Origin: Cognatishimia sp. WU-CL00825
GTDB taxonomy: Bacteria; Pseudomonadota; Alphaproteobacteria; Rhodobacterales; Rhodobacteraceae
DNA length: 41,979 bases
Assembly: GCF_040364665.1 (NCBI RefSeq)
Contig: NZ_BAABWX010000011.1
Location: forward strand, 1 to 41,979
Direction: 5' to 3'
Below the pieces are notes generated by a model. It made no database searches. It was not told the DNA's origin and saw nothing but the letters and a program-made list of their open reading frames with translations. A program made the position numbers and the translations under genes. This document shows positions 16,706 through 25,663 of this stretch, one piece after another; position 1 is the first letter of the stretch, and each line of letters begins with the position of its first letter.

Positions 16706-17962
16706 TTATTTTGCCCAGTCAGGCACTGCGGGCGCGGGCAGGATTGTACCCTTGCAAGCGCCAAAGCCGACGCGATACCCGTCTCCTTTGGCTGCACCGC
16801 GCAACGTCAGCGTATCGCCATCTTCGAGAAACGAGCGGGTTTCGCCGGTTGCAAGTGTCATGGGTTCTTTGCCCCCCCAACTGAGTTCCAGCATCGATCC
16901 GCGATTTTCTTTTTGTGGTCCTGAAATTGTGCCAGACCCCAACAAATCTCCGACCCGCATGGTGCAGCCAGATGTGGTGTGGTGGCACAATTGTTGCGCT
17001 GCCGAATAATACATCTCGTTGTAGTTGGTGCGTGCGATAACGCTTTCGTTCTGACCTTCGGGGGACAGGCCAACTTCGAGATCGATATTATAAAGCATCG
17101 GCCCTGGTTCGCTGAGGTATGCCAGCTGTGGGCGCTCGCGCTCTGGTGTCGCGGTACGAAAAGGCTCAAGCGCCGCTTTTGTCACGATCCATGGGCTGAT
17201 CGAAGTTGCAGTGGCTTTCGCCTGAAACGGGCCTAGAGGTTGATATTCCCACGCTTGGATGTCGCGTGCAGACCAGTCGTTCAGCAACACATAGCCAAAG
17301 ATCATGTCGTCTGCTTGCTGCACCGAAACCATGCCCTCAGAGGGCTGCCCAACAATCGCCCCCATTTCCAGTTCGAGGTCAAACCGGGCACAGGGCGCAA
17401 AGCGTGGATGTTCGTCGTTCGGGCCTTTGAGCTGGCCATTGGGGCGCACCACATCTGTGCCAGACACCACAACCGAAGAGGCGCGGCCATTGTAGCCAAT
17501 TGGAATTGAAAGCCAATTTGGCGGCAATGCATTTGCCGGGTCGCGGAACATCGATCCTACGTTGATTGCGTGGTTTTTGCCGGCATAAAAGTCGGTATAT
17601 TCCGCAACGGTGATTGGCATATGCAGGGTTGCATCCGCCTGTGCCACCAAATGCGCGGCCAATGCGGCTTGTTGGTCCGCGCCTTCGGTCAACGCGGCCT
17701 GCAGATCAGCGCGCAGCGTCTTCCAAACGTCGGGCCCTGCGGCCATCACGTCATTCCAGACACCGTTTTGCAGCAACGGACCGCCGTCCAGCTGCAATAG
17801 GCCCGCGGTTTCCAACGCCGTCACATCCAGAATTTGGTCGCCGATAGCAACACCGCAACGGGCGGTGCCATCGGTAGAGAACACGCCATATGGCAGATTG
17901 TTCAAAGGGAAGTCGGTCTCGGAGGTGTTCGCGCTCTGGACCCAGCTTTTGAGCAGTGTCAT
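16706..17962 (-). CDS. fahA: Fumarylacetoacetase
   Basis: A 418-residue hydrolase that splits fumarylacetoacetate into fumarate and acetoacetate, the last step of homogentisate breakdown. Metal and catalytic motifs of the family are visible: YTDFYAGKNHAINVGSMF (Asp and catalytic His), FDLELEMG (two Glu ligands) and LLNDWSARDIQAWEY (Asp). Full family length. It starts 9 bp after the hmgA stop with an AAGGAAC site. Confidence 0.95.
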   Translation of the reverse strand: MTLLKSWVQSANTSETDFPLNNLPYGVFSTDGTARCGVAIGDQILDVTALETAGLLQLDGGPLLQNGVWNDVMAAGPDVWKTLRADLQAALTEGADQQAALAAHLVAQADATLHMPITVAEYTDFYAGKNHAINVGSMFRDPANALPPNWLSIPIGYNGRASSVVVSGTDVVRPNGQLKGPNDEHPRFAPCARFDLELEMGAIVGQPSEGMVSVQQADDMIFGYVLLNDWSARDIQAWEYQPLGPFQAKATATSISPWIVTKAALEPFRTATPERERPQLAYLSEPGPMLYNIDLEVGLSPEGQNESVIARTNYNEMYYSAAQQLCHHTTSGCTMRVGDLLGSGTISGPQKENRGSMLELSWGGKEPMTLATGETRSFLEDGDTLTLRGAAKGDGYRVGFGACKGTILPAPAVPDWAK

Positions 17963-17971
17963 CTCAGTTCC

Positions 17972-19333
17972 TTATCTTTTCCAATTGCCTTCAGGCGTTC
18001 CATCAAAATTCTTTTCAAGGCTGTCCCAGCAAGCGATGTAGTCATCTTGCAGCGGGGCCTCTTTGGCGGCGAATTCGGTCAGATGCTGCGGGAAACGCGT
18101 CTCAAACATAAAGGACATCGTCTTATCCAGCTTTTCTGGGCCGAGGTTGCTGTGGGTGGCCTTGTCAAAGGCTTGCTGATCCGGCCCATGCGGCAGCATC
18201 ATATTGTGCAAGCTGATCCCACCTGGGGCAAACCCATCTGGCTTTGCATCATATTCACCATAAATATTGCCCATCAGTTCGGACATGACGTTTTTGTGGT
18301 ACCAAGGCGGACGGAAGGTGTCTTCCATGGTCATCCAGCGTTCGCGGAACAGCACAAAGTCAATATTCGCGGTGCCCGGCACACCAGATGGGGCGGTCAG
18401 CACAGTAAAGATCGAGGGATCAGGGTGGTCAAACAGGATCGCGCCAACTGGGCAATAATCGCTCAGGTCGTATTTGCAGGGCGCATAATTGCCATGCCAG
18501 GCGACAACATCCAGAGGCGAATGGTCAATGAAGGTCTCATGGAACTGACCCTGCCATTTGATCACCACGCGCGAGTGCGCGTCACGGTCTTCAAAAGCGG
18601 CCACTGGGGTTTTAAAATCCCGGCGGTTGGCCATGCAATTGGCCCCGATGGGTCCGCGCCCTGGAAGCTCTAGCTTCTGACCATAGTTTTCACACACAAA
18701 ACCGCGCGCTGGTTTGCCGTCTGGCAGTTCAACCCGATACACCAATCCACGGGGAAGAATGGCTATCTCTTTGGGGGCAATGTCAATCACACCCAATTCG
18801 GTACAAAAGCGCAGATGGCCTTCTTGCGGCACCACCAGCAGCTCGGAATCTGCGGAAAAGAAATATTCATCCTGCATGTTTTCGGTCACAAGATAGACAT
18901 GCGTTGCCATACCAACCTGTGTGTAGACATCACCTGCGGTAGTCACCGTTTTCATCCCGGTGATCCAGGTCAGTTTTTCACCGCTATGGGGAATGGGATC
19001 CCAGCGATATTGGCCCAGTGACACCACATCTTCCAGCACATGCGGCGCAGATTTCCAATATGGATTTTCAATCTTGTTAAAGCGCCCGACATGTTTCACT
19101 GAAGGACGAATGCGATAGCACCAGGTGCGCTCATTTTGATGGCTTGGCGCTGTAAACGCGGTGCCTGTGAGCTGTTCACCATACAGACCATAGGCACATT
19201 TTTGCGGGCTGTTCATGCCCTTGGGCAGTGCCCCCGGCAGAGCCTCGGTTTCAAAGTCATTGCCAAAACCCGGCATATATCCTGGGGTAATACCCATGGT
19301 GTTCTCAGAGCTGGTCAATCCAGTGTCAGTCAT
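17972..19333 (-). CDS. hmgA: Homogentisate 1,2-dioxygenase
   Basis: A 453-residue non-haem Fe(II) ring-cleaving dioxygenase that makes maleylacetoacetate. It has [19 protein letters not shown] near the N-terminus, [12 protein letters not shown] in the middle, and the iron-binding stretches [14 protein letters not shown] (His and Glu) and LPHGPD (His). I chose ATG 19333 because AGAGGAAA precedes it; the frame runs on upstream without a good start. First gene of an operon of five. Its promoter holds a MarR-like box between the -35 and -10 elements (19395-19422). Confidence 0.95.
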   Translation of the reverse strand: MTDTGLTSSENTMGITPGYMPGFGNDFETEALPGALPKGMNSPQKCAYGLYGEQLTGTAFTAPSHQNERTWCYRIRPSVKHVGRFNKIENPYWKSAPHVLEDVVSLGQYRWDPIPHSGEKLTWITGMKTVTTAGDVYTQVGMATHVYLVTENMQDEYFFSADSELLVVPQEGHLRFCTELGVIDIAPKEIAILPRGLVYRVELPDGKPARGFVCENYGQKLELPGRGPIGANCMANRRDFKTPVAAFEDRDAHSRVVIKWQGQFHETFIDHSPLDVVAWHGNYAPCKYDLSDYCPVGAILFDHPDPSIFTVLTAPSGVPGTANIDFVLFRERWMTMEDTFRPPWYHKNVMSELMGNIYGEYDAKPDGFAPGGISLHNMMLPHGPDQQAFDKATHSNLGPEKLDKTMSFMFETRFPQHLTEFAAKEAPLQDDYIACWDSLEKNFDGTPEGNWKR

Positions 19334-19394
19334 GATTTTCCTCTTGTACCATCGCAGGCGTTGTCCAAACGACTCGGCCATTATCTTGCCTCTG

Positions 19395-19422
19395 AAATTA
19401 GTTGCAAATGAAACTTAGTCAA
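19395..19422 (-). promoter_or_regulatory. hmgA promoter with MarR-like box between -35 and -10
   Basis: Read on the minus strand, TTGACT (19422-19417) and TAATTT (19400-19395) are separated by 16 bp. That spacer is almost entirely the box AGTTTCATTTGCAACT (minus strand 19414-19399), which fits AGTTnCAnnTGnAACT. A repressor bound there would block RNA polymerase directly. Confidence 0.6.
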
Positions 19423-19430
19423 GTTATTTG

Positions 19431-19448
19431 TTGCAGATGAAACCGTAT
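19431..19448. promoter_or_regulatory. Second, weaker MarR-like box upstream of hmgA
   Basis: TTGCAGATGAAAC repeats TTGCAAATGAAAC of the first box (19402-19414) with one change, 29 bp further upstream. Two copies in tandem strengthen the case for a real operator at this promoter. Confidence 0.45.
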
Positions 19449-19585
19449 TTGCGGCAAAATATTGAATTACCAACTCCACGCGGCCCATTCCTCTGCAATG
19501 CGGCTGCAAAACCTGATTGGCGCCCGAAATTTGAAACTGCGCGCGCCAATTTTGCTTTGACCATTCTGCAAAAGGACACACCAAA

Positions 19586-20203
19586 ATGACGATTTTATAT
19601 GACTACTGGCGGTCCTCAGCGAGCTACCGCGTCAGAATTGCGCTGGGGCTTGCAGATATGGAATGGCAGACACAGATCGTGGATCTTTTGGCGGCGGAAC
19701 ACCAAGGCGCGGCCCATATGAAACGTAATCCACAGGGTCTGGTACCTGCCCTGGAAATTGATGGCATCCTGCTGACGCAATCTGTTGCGATCATCGAATA
19801 TCTGGATGAAACCCGGAACTTGGGATTGTTGCCAGAGGATCCAAAAGCAAGGGCACAGGTGCGGGCGCTGGCTTTTGCCATCGCGATGGAAATCCACCCG
19901 ATCTGCAATCTGAGCGTCGCCAAATACGCCGTGCAACAGTCGCAACAGGCCATCGAAAACAAGCAGTGGATGCAGCATTTCATCACCAAGGGGCTTATGG
20001 CCTATGAAAACATGCTGTCTGATGGGGTTTATTCATATGGCGACTGCGTGAGCCTGGCTGATGTTTGCTTGATGCCCCAGATGTATAACGCCAAGCGATG
20101 GGACGTTGATCTGAGCCAAATGCCAAAAATGAGCGCGATTGCGGCGCGGCTCGAAAGCCTCCCCGCCTTTGCCAAGGCTCATCCCGATCAGACACCGCAC
20201 TGA
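19586..20203 (+). CDS. maiA: Maleylacetoacetate isomerase
   Basis: A 205-residue zeta-class glutathione-S-transferase-like isomerase that turns maleylacetoacetate into fumarylacetoacetate with glutathione. The N-terminal signature YWRSSASYRVRIAL carries the SSxxxR glutathione-activating motif; NPQGLVPALEIDG and LTQSVAIIEYLDE follow, as in MaiA. AAAGGA precedes the ATG. It is divergent from hmgA, so the 252-bp gap may control both sides of the pathway. Confidence 0.95.
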   Translation: MTILYDYWRSSASYRVRIALGLADMEWQTQIVDLLAAEHQGAAHMKRNPQGLVPALEIDGILLTQSVAIIEYLDETRNLGLLPEDPKARAQVRALAFAIAMEIHPICNLSVAKYAVQQSQQAIENKQWMQHFITKGLMAYENMLSDGVYSYGDCVSLADVCLMPQMYNAKRWDVDLSQMPKMSAIAARLESLPAFAKAHPDQTPH

Positions 20204-20220
20204 CCCGCAACGTCAGACAG

Positions 20221-20247
20221 GTCCGGCCATAGAATCTGGGGCCGGAC
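20221..20247. terminator. Hairpin between convergent maiA and the ABC operon
   Basis: GTCCGGCC (20221-20228) and GGCCGGAC (20240-20247) are perfect arms with an 11-base loop, between the maiA stop (20203) and the livF-type stop (20267). A bidirectional terminator is likely. Confidence 0.65.
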
Positions 20248-20266
20248 TTGGGTTTGGCATTTGGCC

Positions 20267-20965
20267 TTAGCCCAGATAGGCCCTTTCCAGAATGCCGCGA
20301 TCCTGCTTTAGGTCCGTGGGCGTGCCCGAATAGGTCAGCTTGCCCTGCGTGATCACATGCGCTCGATCCGCTACATCCAGAGCCAGATGGGTGAATTGCT
20401 CGATCAGTAAAATCCCCATGCCTTTGTCGCGCAGGCTGCGCACGACGCCCACCAGTCTTTCGATAATGACCGGTGCCAGACCCAAAGACATTTCATCTAG
20501 CAGCATCACCTTTGGGCGCGATACCAGAGCCTGGGCAATCGCCACCATTTGTTGTTGCCCGCCTGATAACGAACCAGCGGCCAGATGGGCTTTTTCACGC
20601 AATTCCGGAAAGATCTCAAAGGCCGCCTGCACAGAGTGTTCCAGCGCGTCATCCGCTAATGTCGGGCCAGCGGCGCGTAGATTATCCAGCACCGACAGCC
20701 CACCCAACGTATGGTGCCCTTCGGGAATTGCGGCAATGCCATGCGCCCGGACATTCTGTGGGCTACTTGTGGCGACTTCGGTGCCATCAATCAGCACGTT
20801 GCCCGTCAGAGGCATCACCCCGGCAATGCCCAGAACCAGCTCTGATTTTCCGGCCCCGTTTGGCCCCAGAAGCGCGACGATCTCGCCCTCTGCAACATTC
20901 AGCGACACGCCGTCGACCACGCGACGGGTGCTGCCTTGCACAGTGACATCCTTGATTTCCAGCAT
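20267..20965 (-). CDS. livF: ABC transporter ATPase, branched-chain amino acid type (LivF-like)
   Basis: A 232-residue ATPase with Walker A GPNGAGKS, signature LSGGQQQ, and Walker B VMLLDEMSLGLAP. All ATPase motifs look intact. Last gene of a five-gene importer that also contains a LivG-like ATPase, two permeases and a binding protein. Such LivFGHM-HmgA-neighbour systems often carry aromatic acids or amides rather than amino acids; the cargo here is inferred from the neighbouring nitrilase and homogentisate genes. Confidence 0.9.
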   Translation of the reverse strand: MLEIKDVTVQGSTRRVVDGVSLNVAEGEIVALLGPNGAGKSELVLGIAGVMPLTGNVLIDGTEVATSSPQNVRAHGIAAIPEGHHTLGGLSVLDNLRAAGPTLADDALEHSVQAAFEIFPELREKAHLAAGSLSGGQQQMVAIAQALVSRPKVMLLDEMSLGLAPVIIERLVGVVRSLRDKGMGILLIEQFTHLALDVADRAHVITQGKLTYSGTPTDLKQDRGILERAYLG

Positions 20966-20974
20966 GTTCTCTCC

Positions 20975-21679
20975 TCACCGGCCCAGATAAGCGGTTTTTA
21001 CAATTTCATCAGCCAAGACGTCTTCGGTTGGACCAAAGGCAATCAATTTGCCGAAATCCAAAACCGCTGTTGATGCACAGACATCGCGGATCAGATCCAC
21101 ATCGTGATCCACCATCAAGATTTGCGCGCCAAATTCCGGATGTATGCCCCGAATGACTTTCCGCAGATGCTGCATTTCGGCCTCTGACAAGCCCCCGCCC
21201 GGCTCATCCAGCAAAACAATCCGCGGGCTGCCGATCAAGCATTTCGCGATTTCGGTCATGCGCCGCTGATAGGGGTTCAATTCTGCGCCCAATTTCAGAC
21301 GAATGTCGCTGATGCCAACAAAGTCCAACACTTTGGAAATCACGTCAGGGCGCTGCGATTTGCTGATGCCCTTGCTGTCCATGACTGCTTTCAAATGGTC
21401 TTGCACGGTCAGGTCCGGCACAATCTGCACCTTTTGAAAGCTGCGCGCCAGACCCCAGCGGGCGCGTTCATGTGCTGGCAGGTCAAACAAGTTTGTGTCA
21501 TTGACAACAATCGCGCCACTGGTAACCGGGGCAAAGCCGGAAAAGGCATTTGTCAGGGTTGTTTTGCCGGCACCATTTGGGCCGATCAAGCCAACAACAT
21601 CATCTGTTATTTTCAGGGACACGTGATCCAATGCCACGACGCCCCCATATTTGACGGTAACATCCGAGATCTCAATCAT
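20975..21679 (-). CDS. livG: ABC transporter ATPase (LivG-like) with degenerate signature motif
   Basis: A 234-residue ATPase with Walker A GPNGAGKTT and Walker B RIVLLDEPGGGLSE. In the place of the ABC signature (LSxGQ/LAYGQQR in LivG) it reads LNPYQRRMTEIAK, i.e. the SG pair is replaced by N-P-Y. The partner ATPase has a full LSGGQ, so the pair may have one consensus and one degenerate ATP site. It overlaps the livM-type stop by 8 bp and has an AGGAGG site. Confidence 0.9.
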   Translation of the reverse strand: MIEISDVTVKYGGVVALDHVSLKITDDVVGLIGPNGAGKTTLTNAFSGFAPVTSGAIVVNDTNLFDLPAHERARWGLARSFQKVQIVPDLTVQDHLKAVMDSKGISKSQRPDVISKVLDFVGISDIRLKLGAELNPYQRRMTEIAKCLIGSPRIVLLDEPGGGLSEAEMQHLRKVIRGIHPEFGAQILMVDHDVDLIRDVCASTAVLDFGKLIAFGPTEDVLADEIVKTAYLGR

Positions 21680-22643
21680 CAGAGCCTCCTTTTTTGAATG
21701 CGTCCAAAATCTGCCCTGCGATACCCTGAGGGGCGGTCATGATGGCGTGCATCAGGGCTGCGCCAAATATGATCATCGCAATGTCGGCACTTAGGCCCAG
21801 ATCGTTGAACACCGCGGGCAGTAATTTATAAAGCAGGCCCGCCAGAATGGCCCCAAGCCAGCTGAACACACCGCCCACCACCGCAAGGGCAAACAACAGG
21901 ATGCCTTCACCCGCAAGAAAACTGCGCGCATCCAATTGACCCAAGGCACCAGACAGCAAAGCGCCGGAAACGCCCGCCAAGAAGCCCGACAAAGCAAAGG
22001 CCCACAGCTTGTAAAACGTCACATTGATGCCTGCGGCCATGGCATTGGCCTCGGATTGGCGGGTCATCGCCCAGGCCCGTCCGGGGGCGCTGGTCTTGTG
22101 CAGTCCGATCAAAACAAATGACGCAGCAAGCGCGACCAAAACATAGCGGAAATAACCGATATCGCTTTCCGCGATGCCCGGCCGGCGCACAGCACCTGCT
22201 GATTTCTGCGCCACGCCCCAAAAGCCGTCCCCCCCATTGGGAAACTGAAAGGCATTAAAGAAAATCTGAAACAAGGCCGCCACCATCAAAGTGACCAGCG
22301 CCAGATACAATCCGCGCATGCGTAATGCAGGCAACGCAAAAAAGGCCCCAATCACCCCGGTCAAAGCCCCGGCAATCACCACCAAAACCGTGATCGGCAG
22401 ATCCGTTGCATAATTCAGCCGCAACGCGATCCAACCACCCACACCGATCAGGGCGATTTGCGCCAGGTTGATCAGACCAAGCTGGGCATAGACCAGCGAC
22501 ACGCCAGAGGCCGCCAGCGCAAAGATGGCCGCCGAGGTCAAAACCTTGATCCAAAGCGCGCCGACCAACATTGGCAACAAAAGGGCGGTGAAGAGCAGCA
22601 GGATGATGCCCAGATAGGTCGAAGGGGTCAGTATGGTTTTCAT
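21672..22643 (-). CDS. livM: ABC transporter permease (LivM-like)
   Basis: A 323-residue, very hydrophobic inner-membrane protein with about 8-10 helices; LVYAQLGLINLAQIALIGVGG and RMRGLYLALVTL are typical of LivM permeases. I place the start at ATG 22643, 4 bp after the livH-type stop, rather than further upstream inside that gene. It would form the channel together with the LivH-like subunit. Confidence 0.9.
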   Translation of the reverse strand: MKTILTPSTYLGIILLLFTALLLPMLVGALWIKVLTSAAIFALAASGVSLVYAQLGLINLAQIALIGVGGWIALRLNYATDLPITVLVVIAGALTGVIGAFFALPALRMRGLYLALVTLMVAALFQIFFNAFQFPNGGDGFWGVAQKSAGAVRRPGIAESDIGYFRYVLVALAASFVLIGLHKTSAPGRAWAMTRQSEANAMAAGINVTFYKLWAFALSGFLAGVSGALLSGALGQLDARSFLAGEGILLFALAVVGGVFSWLGAILAGLLYKLLPAVFNDLGLSADIAMIIFGAALMHAIMTAPQGIAGQILDAFKKGGSDD

Positions 22644-22647
22644 CAGA

Positions 22648-23523
22648 TCAATCCTTGCTCGCAAAGGTCAGGCTGGTGCCGCGCTGCATCCATAAAATCA
22701 TCAGCCCGGCAATCACAAAGGGGGTCATGGCACGCAGCGGTGCCAAGGGTTTGTAAAGCGTCAGCATGGCTTCGATGACACCGATCAACAGCCCGCCCAG
22801 CAAGGTCATCGGCAGCGAAGTCAGCCGTCCAACAATCGCAGCTGCGGTGGCTGGAATGACCATAAAGGTGATCACCGTGGGTTCCAGCCGCACCAGCGAC
22901 CCAAACAACAAACCGGTGCCGCCAGCCAACGCGCCAGAGATGCCCCAGGCCAGCGTTTCCACCCGCACAATTGGGATGCCAAGCAGCGCGGCATGGTCGC
23001 GATCGTCAGCCAAAGCGCGCATGTTCAGTCCCATGCGCGAGCGGTCAAGATAAAGGATCATTGCAATAACTGCCGCTATTGCCACGCCGAGCGCAATCAT
23101 GCGGGTGACCGTCACTCGGACCCCCAGCAATGTCACAGCAATCTTGTCGGGTGGAAGGCTGAGCTTGCGCAGCGCGTCATCCCACAGCAGCCCCATAAGG
23201 CCCAGCAGAACCAACATATAACCCAGTGTGGCCACAGCTTTTACAGCCGGTTCACGCCACGCCAAAGCAGGGGCAAGGATGCGCCCATAAGCGACGCTCA
23301 GAACAATTCCGGTGGCCAAGGCCGACAGCCAAGAAATGGGTGGCCATGCGCCCCAATCCGCCACTTGCCAAGCCACCATTGCCGCCGCCGCCGCCAAGGC
23401 GCCATATGCGAAATTCAGAAACCCAGTGGACCGCCGCAGGATCACCAAGCCAATGCCGGCCAGTGCATAAAGCGATCCAACCGCAAGGCCTGAAACAAGA
23501 AAGAGACCATAGACCTTCAACAT
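22648..23523 (-). CDS. livH: ABC transporter permease (LivH-like)
   Basis: A 291-residue membrane protein with GLAVGSLYALAGIGLVIL and TGFLNFAYGALAAAAAM near the N-terminus and the LGIPIVRVETLAWGISGALAG loop typical of LivH permeases. AAAGGAACG precedes the start. It follows the binding protein after a strong hairpin. Confidence 0.9.
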   Translation of the reverse strand: MLKVYGLFLVSGLAVGSLYALAGIGLVILRRSTGFLNFAYGALAAAAAMVAWQVADWGAWPPISWLSALATGIVLSVAYGRILAPALAWREPAVKAVATLGYMLVLLGLMGLLWDDALRKLSLPPDKIAVTLLGVRVTVTRMIALGVAIAAVIAMILYLDRSRMGLNMRALADDRDHAALLGIPIVRVETLAWGISGALAGGTGLLFGSLVRLEPTVITFMVIPATAAAIVGRLTSLPMTLLGGLLIGVIEAMLTLYKPLAPLRAMTPFVIAGLMILWMQRGTSLTFASKD

Positions 23524-23553
23524 AAGACGTTCCTTTCGGGCCTTTCGAATTTT

Positions 23554-23583
23554 GGGGCGGCTGGTTGAACACCGCGCCGCCCC
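23554..23583. promoter_or_regulatory. Hairpin between binding-protein gene and permease genes
   Basis: GGGGCGGC (23554-23561) and GCCGCCCC (23576-23583) are perfect arms with a 14-base loop, 11 bp after the binding-protein stop. No T-run follows on the minus strand (it reads AAAATT). Such stems often give more binding protein than permease in ABC operons by protecting the upstream RNA. Confidence 0.55.
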
Positions 23584-23593
23584 TCAGGGGAGG

Positions 23594-24859
23594 TTAGTTG
23601 AGGCCCAGGGCCGTTTCTTGGGCCAGAATGGGCTCGAGGTAATTGGTGTCGATGTCATAGCAATCGCGCACCAGCTCAAAGTCGCCGTTCTTAAACACAA
23701 CCATACGACCCGCGTGGTTGGGCATGTGACGATCCGCTTCGCCGACATAATACGGGTCACACAGCAGGTCAGATTCAACACCAACAATGTTTTGGATCGC
23801 TTGGGTGACCTGCGGACGGTCAATGTTTTCCGCATCCAGCTTCAACAGCGCATCCACAAAGAACTTGGCCGAGACATAGCCAGATTGGCTAAAGGTATCG
23901 CGGCGGTCGCCGTCTTTGCCAAAGCGGTCCATAACCTTGATCCAGTTCTGATTGTCGGCCCCATCGCTGCTAAACTCGTTCAGCTCGATGTTGATATACA
24001 GATTGTCAGACCAGTAATCGCCCAAGACTTCGCCAACGCCGGGTTCATACAATGGTGTCGGGGACACCCATTTGAACAGCTCGCGCCCGCCCTGCTCTTC
24101 GGCAACTTTCAGCAAGCCAATCGCCGGGCCGGCTGGCAACATCAACAAGATGGTGTCAACGCGCTCTGCCAAGGCTTGCAAATAGACTGAATTCAGATCA
24201 ACCGCCGTAGGGTCCATCAAGATCGACGTGCCTTGCAGGCCCTTGCTGGCCATATATTCGTTCATCCAGTCGCAAGCCCAACCGCCATTGTTTGGAATGT
24301 TGAAACCGATGCAAGCCGCATGGGTGGTGCCCAATTCTTCGATCGCAAATTTGAGCGCGCCAATGCCAGACGGCAAAGGACCTTGGTTGGTGGAAACGAT
24401 ATGGCTGCTTTCATAGCATTCTGAAATCGCACAACCAGAGGCCATGACCATGACATCTTCGGACGCATAGAGCGATGCATTAACCGCCATCTCGACCACA
24501 GAGCCGTTGCCAACCAACGCAACAACATTTTCGTCTTTCACCAGTTTGGTGGCGACTTGTCCGGCGAGTTCCGGGTTCCATTGGTCATTTTCAACAATGT
24601 ATTCAATCGGGCGGCCGTGGATGCCGCCATTGGCATTCACACAGTCAAAATACGCCGCAGCCCCGTCGGTGCCGCCAGAGAAATCGCCAGGAGGCGCATT
24701 GCCATTGATGCCGCCGACTTTGATCGGCGTGCCAGAGGCGGCTTGACCCGTGTTAAGGCCGCAGATGGGGGCACCGTCGTCGGCCTGGGCCGCGGTGGAG
24801 GACAGGACAGACAGGCAAAGCGCTGCCATCCCTGTCACCAGGGTGATTTGAAGTTTCAT
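23594..24859 (-). CDS. Periplasmic substrate-binding protein, branched-chain amino acid type
   Basis: A 421-residue binding protein with a signal peptide (MKLQITLVTGMAALCLSVLS, cleavage probably after AAQA at about 26). IKVGGINGNAPPGDFSGGTD and NANGGIHGRPIEYIVEND are the typical N-terminal lobe motifs of Peripla_BP_6 proteins. Several Cys residues (GCAISECYESS; AACIGFN; GGWACDW) suggest disulfides. It is on the same strand as the upstream PPOX-like and nitrilase genes, so it may bind a nitrile, the acid formed from it, or an aromatic acid for the homogentisate route. Confidence 0.9.
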   Translation of the reverse strand: MKLQITLVTGMAALCLSVLSSTAAQADDGAPICGLNTGQAASGTPIKVGGINGNAPPGDFSGGTDGAAAYFDCVNANGGIHGRPIEYIVENDQWNPELAGQVATKLVKDENVVALVGNGSVVEMAVNASLYASEDVMVMASGCAISECYESSHIVSTNQGPLPSGIGALKFAIEELGTTHAACIGFNIPNNGGWACDWMNEYMASKGLQGTSILMDPTAVDLNSVYLQALAERVDTILLMLPAGPAIGLLKVAEEQGGRELFKWVSPTPLYEPGVGEVLGDYWSDNLYINIELNEFSSDGADNQNWIKVMDRFGKDGDRRDTFSQSGYVSAKFFVDALLKLDAENIDRPQVTQAIQNIVGVESDLLCDPYYVGEADRHMPNHAGRMVVFKNGDFELVRDCYDIDTNYLEPILAQETALGLN

Positions 24860-24917
24860 GTTTATCTCCTGTTGAGAGTGGTGACCCTGTTATTTTTGCC
24901 GGGTCATTAAAGTGAGT

Positions 24918-25583
24918 TTAGGACGTGCCCTTCCAAACTTTTTCCAGATATTCCTCTTCCGAAAGCGTCCCGCCTTCGTGTTCCGCACGCCCCTGATCAT
25001 CCGGGTGCAAGAAAGGCTGCAAAGGATCGATGCGCTTCCAGGCCGGAAAGGGCGCTTTGCCATTGGCATCTGGAACATAGGGTGATTTTTCCACGCGAGT
25101 GTGTTTGTGAATATAGCGGGCACAGTTCTGAAAAACGGTATCAACCTGAACATCCACAACCATATTGGCCCCAGGGAATTGCCCAATCAAATCGGCATCG
25201 CGGTTCAGTTTTGCAGTGCCCTGCACCCGAATGCGCCATGGGGTTTCCATGTCCATAAACAACATGCCAACCTTCGCGGTCTCGTCGATGTTGCCCAGCG
25301 AATACCACATGCCATTGCCATCATAATTCGGAAAGATCAGTCGATTATTTGACAGCACTTTCACAAAGCCCACGTCGCCACCTTTATAGGAAACGGTTGG
25401 CTCGCCTTTTGCATTGACGCTGGACAGGAAAAAGTAATCCCGGCTGGCGATGTAATCGGTGTGAATCTCTTCTAGTTCGTCGCGCACGATGGCATGCACC
25501 ACAACCTGCGCCAGTTTGTCTTGTTTCCCGTCGACCTGAAGCGCCCGTTGTGCGTCGGTATAAAAGTCCTCTGGTGTTGGCAT
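24918..25583 (-). CDS. PPOX-like FMN split-barrel protein (module A)
   Basis: A 221-residue protein of the pyridoxamine-phosphate-oxidase-like fold. Features shared with the module B copy: YFFL, KGG..GFVK, FP..DGN.M..SLGNI, VG.LFM and the R-x-R/Q-GTAK strand. The start at 25583 has a GGAGGAAC site. Such proteins bind FMN, F420 or haem and are often reductases or oxidases; which applies here cannot be read. It follows the nitrilase by 80 bp on the same strand, an arrangement repeated in module B. Confidence 0.85.
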   Translation of the reverse strand: MPTPEDFYTDAQRALQVDGKQDKLAQVVVHAIVRDELEEIHTDYIASRDYFFLSSVNAKGEPTVSYKGGDVGFVKVLSNNRLIFPNYDGNGMWYSLGNIDETAKVGMLFMDMETPWRIRVQGTAKLNRDADLIGQFPGANMVVDVQVDTVFQNCARYIHKHTRVEKSPYVPDANGKAPFPAWKRIDPLQPFLHPDDQGRAEHEGGTLSEEEYLEKVWKGTS

Positions 25584-25663
25584 TTGTTCCTCCGGTATCT
25601 GATGAACAGAGCGGGCCGGCCCCAAACCTTACGATCTGGGACCAGACCCATAAATTGGCCCGA

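Noticed and set aside
13828..20203. A tyrosine degradation operon
   Set aside because: Homogentisate genes are complete but there is no tyrosine aminotransferase and no 4-hydroxyphenylpyruvate dioxygenase; an FAD hydroxylase takes the entry position instead.
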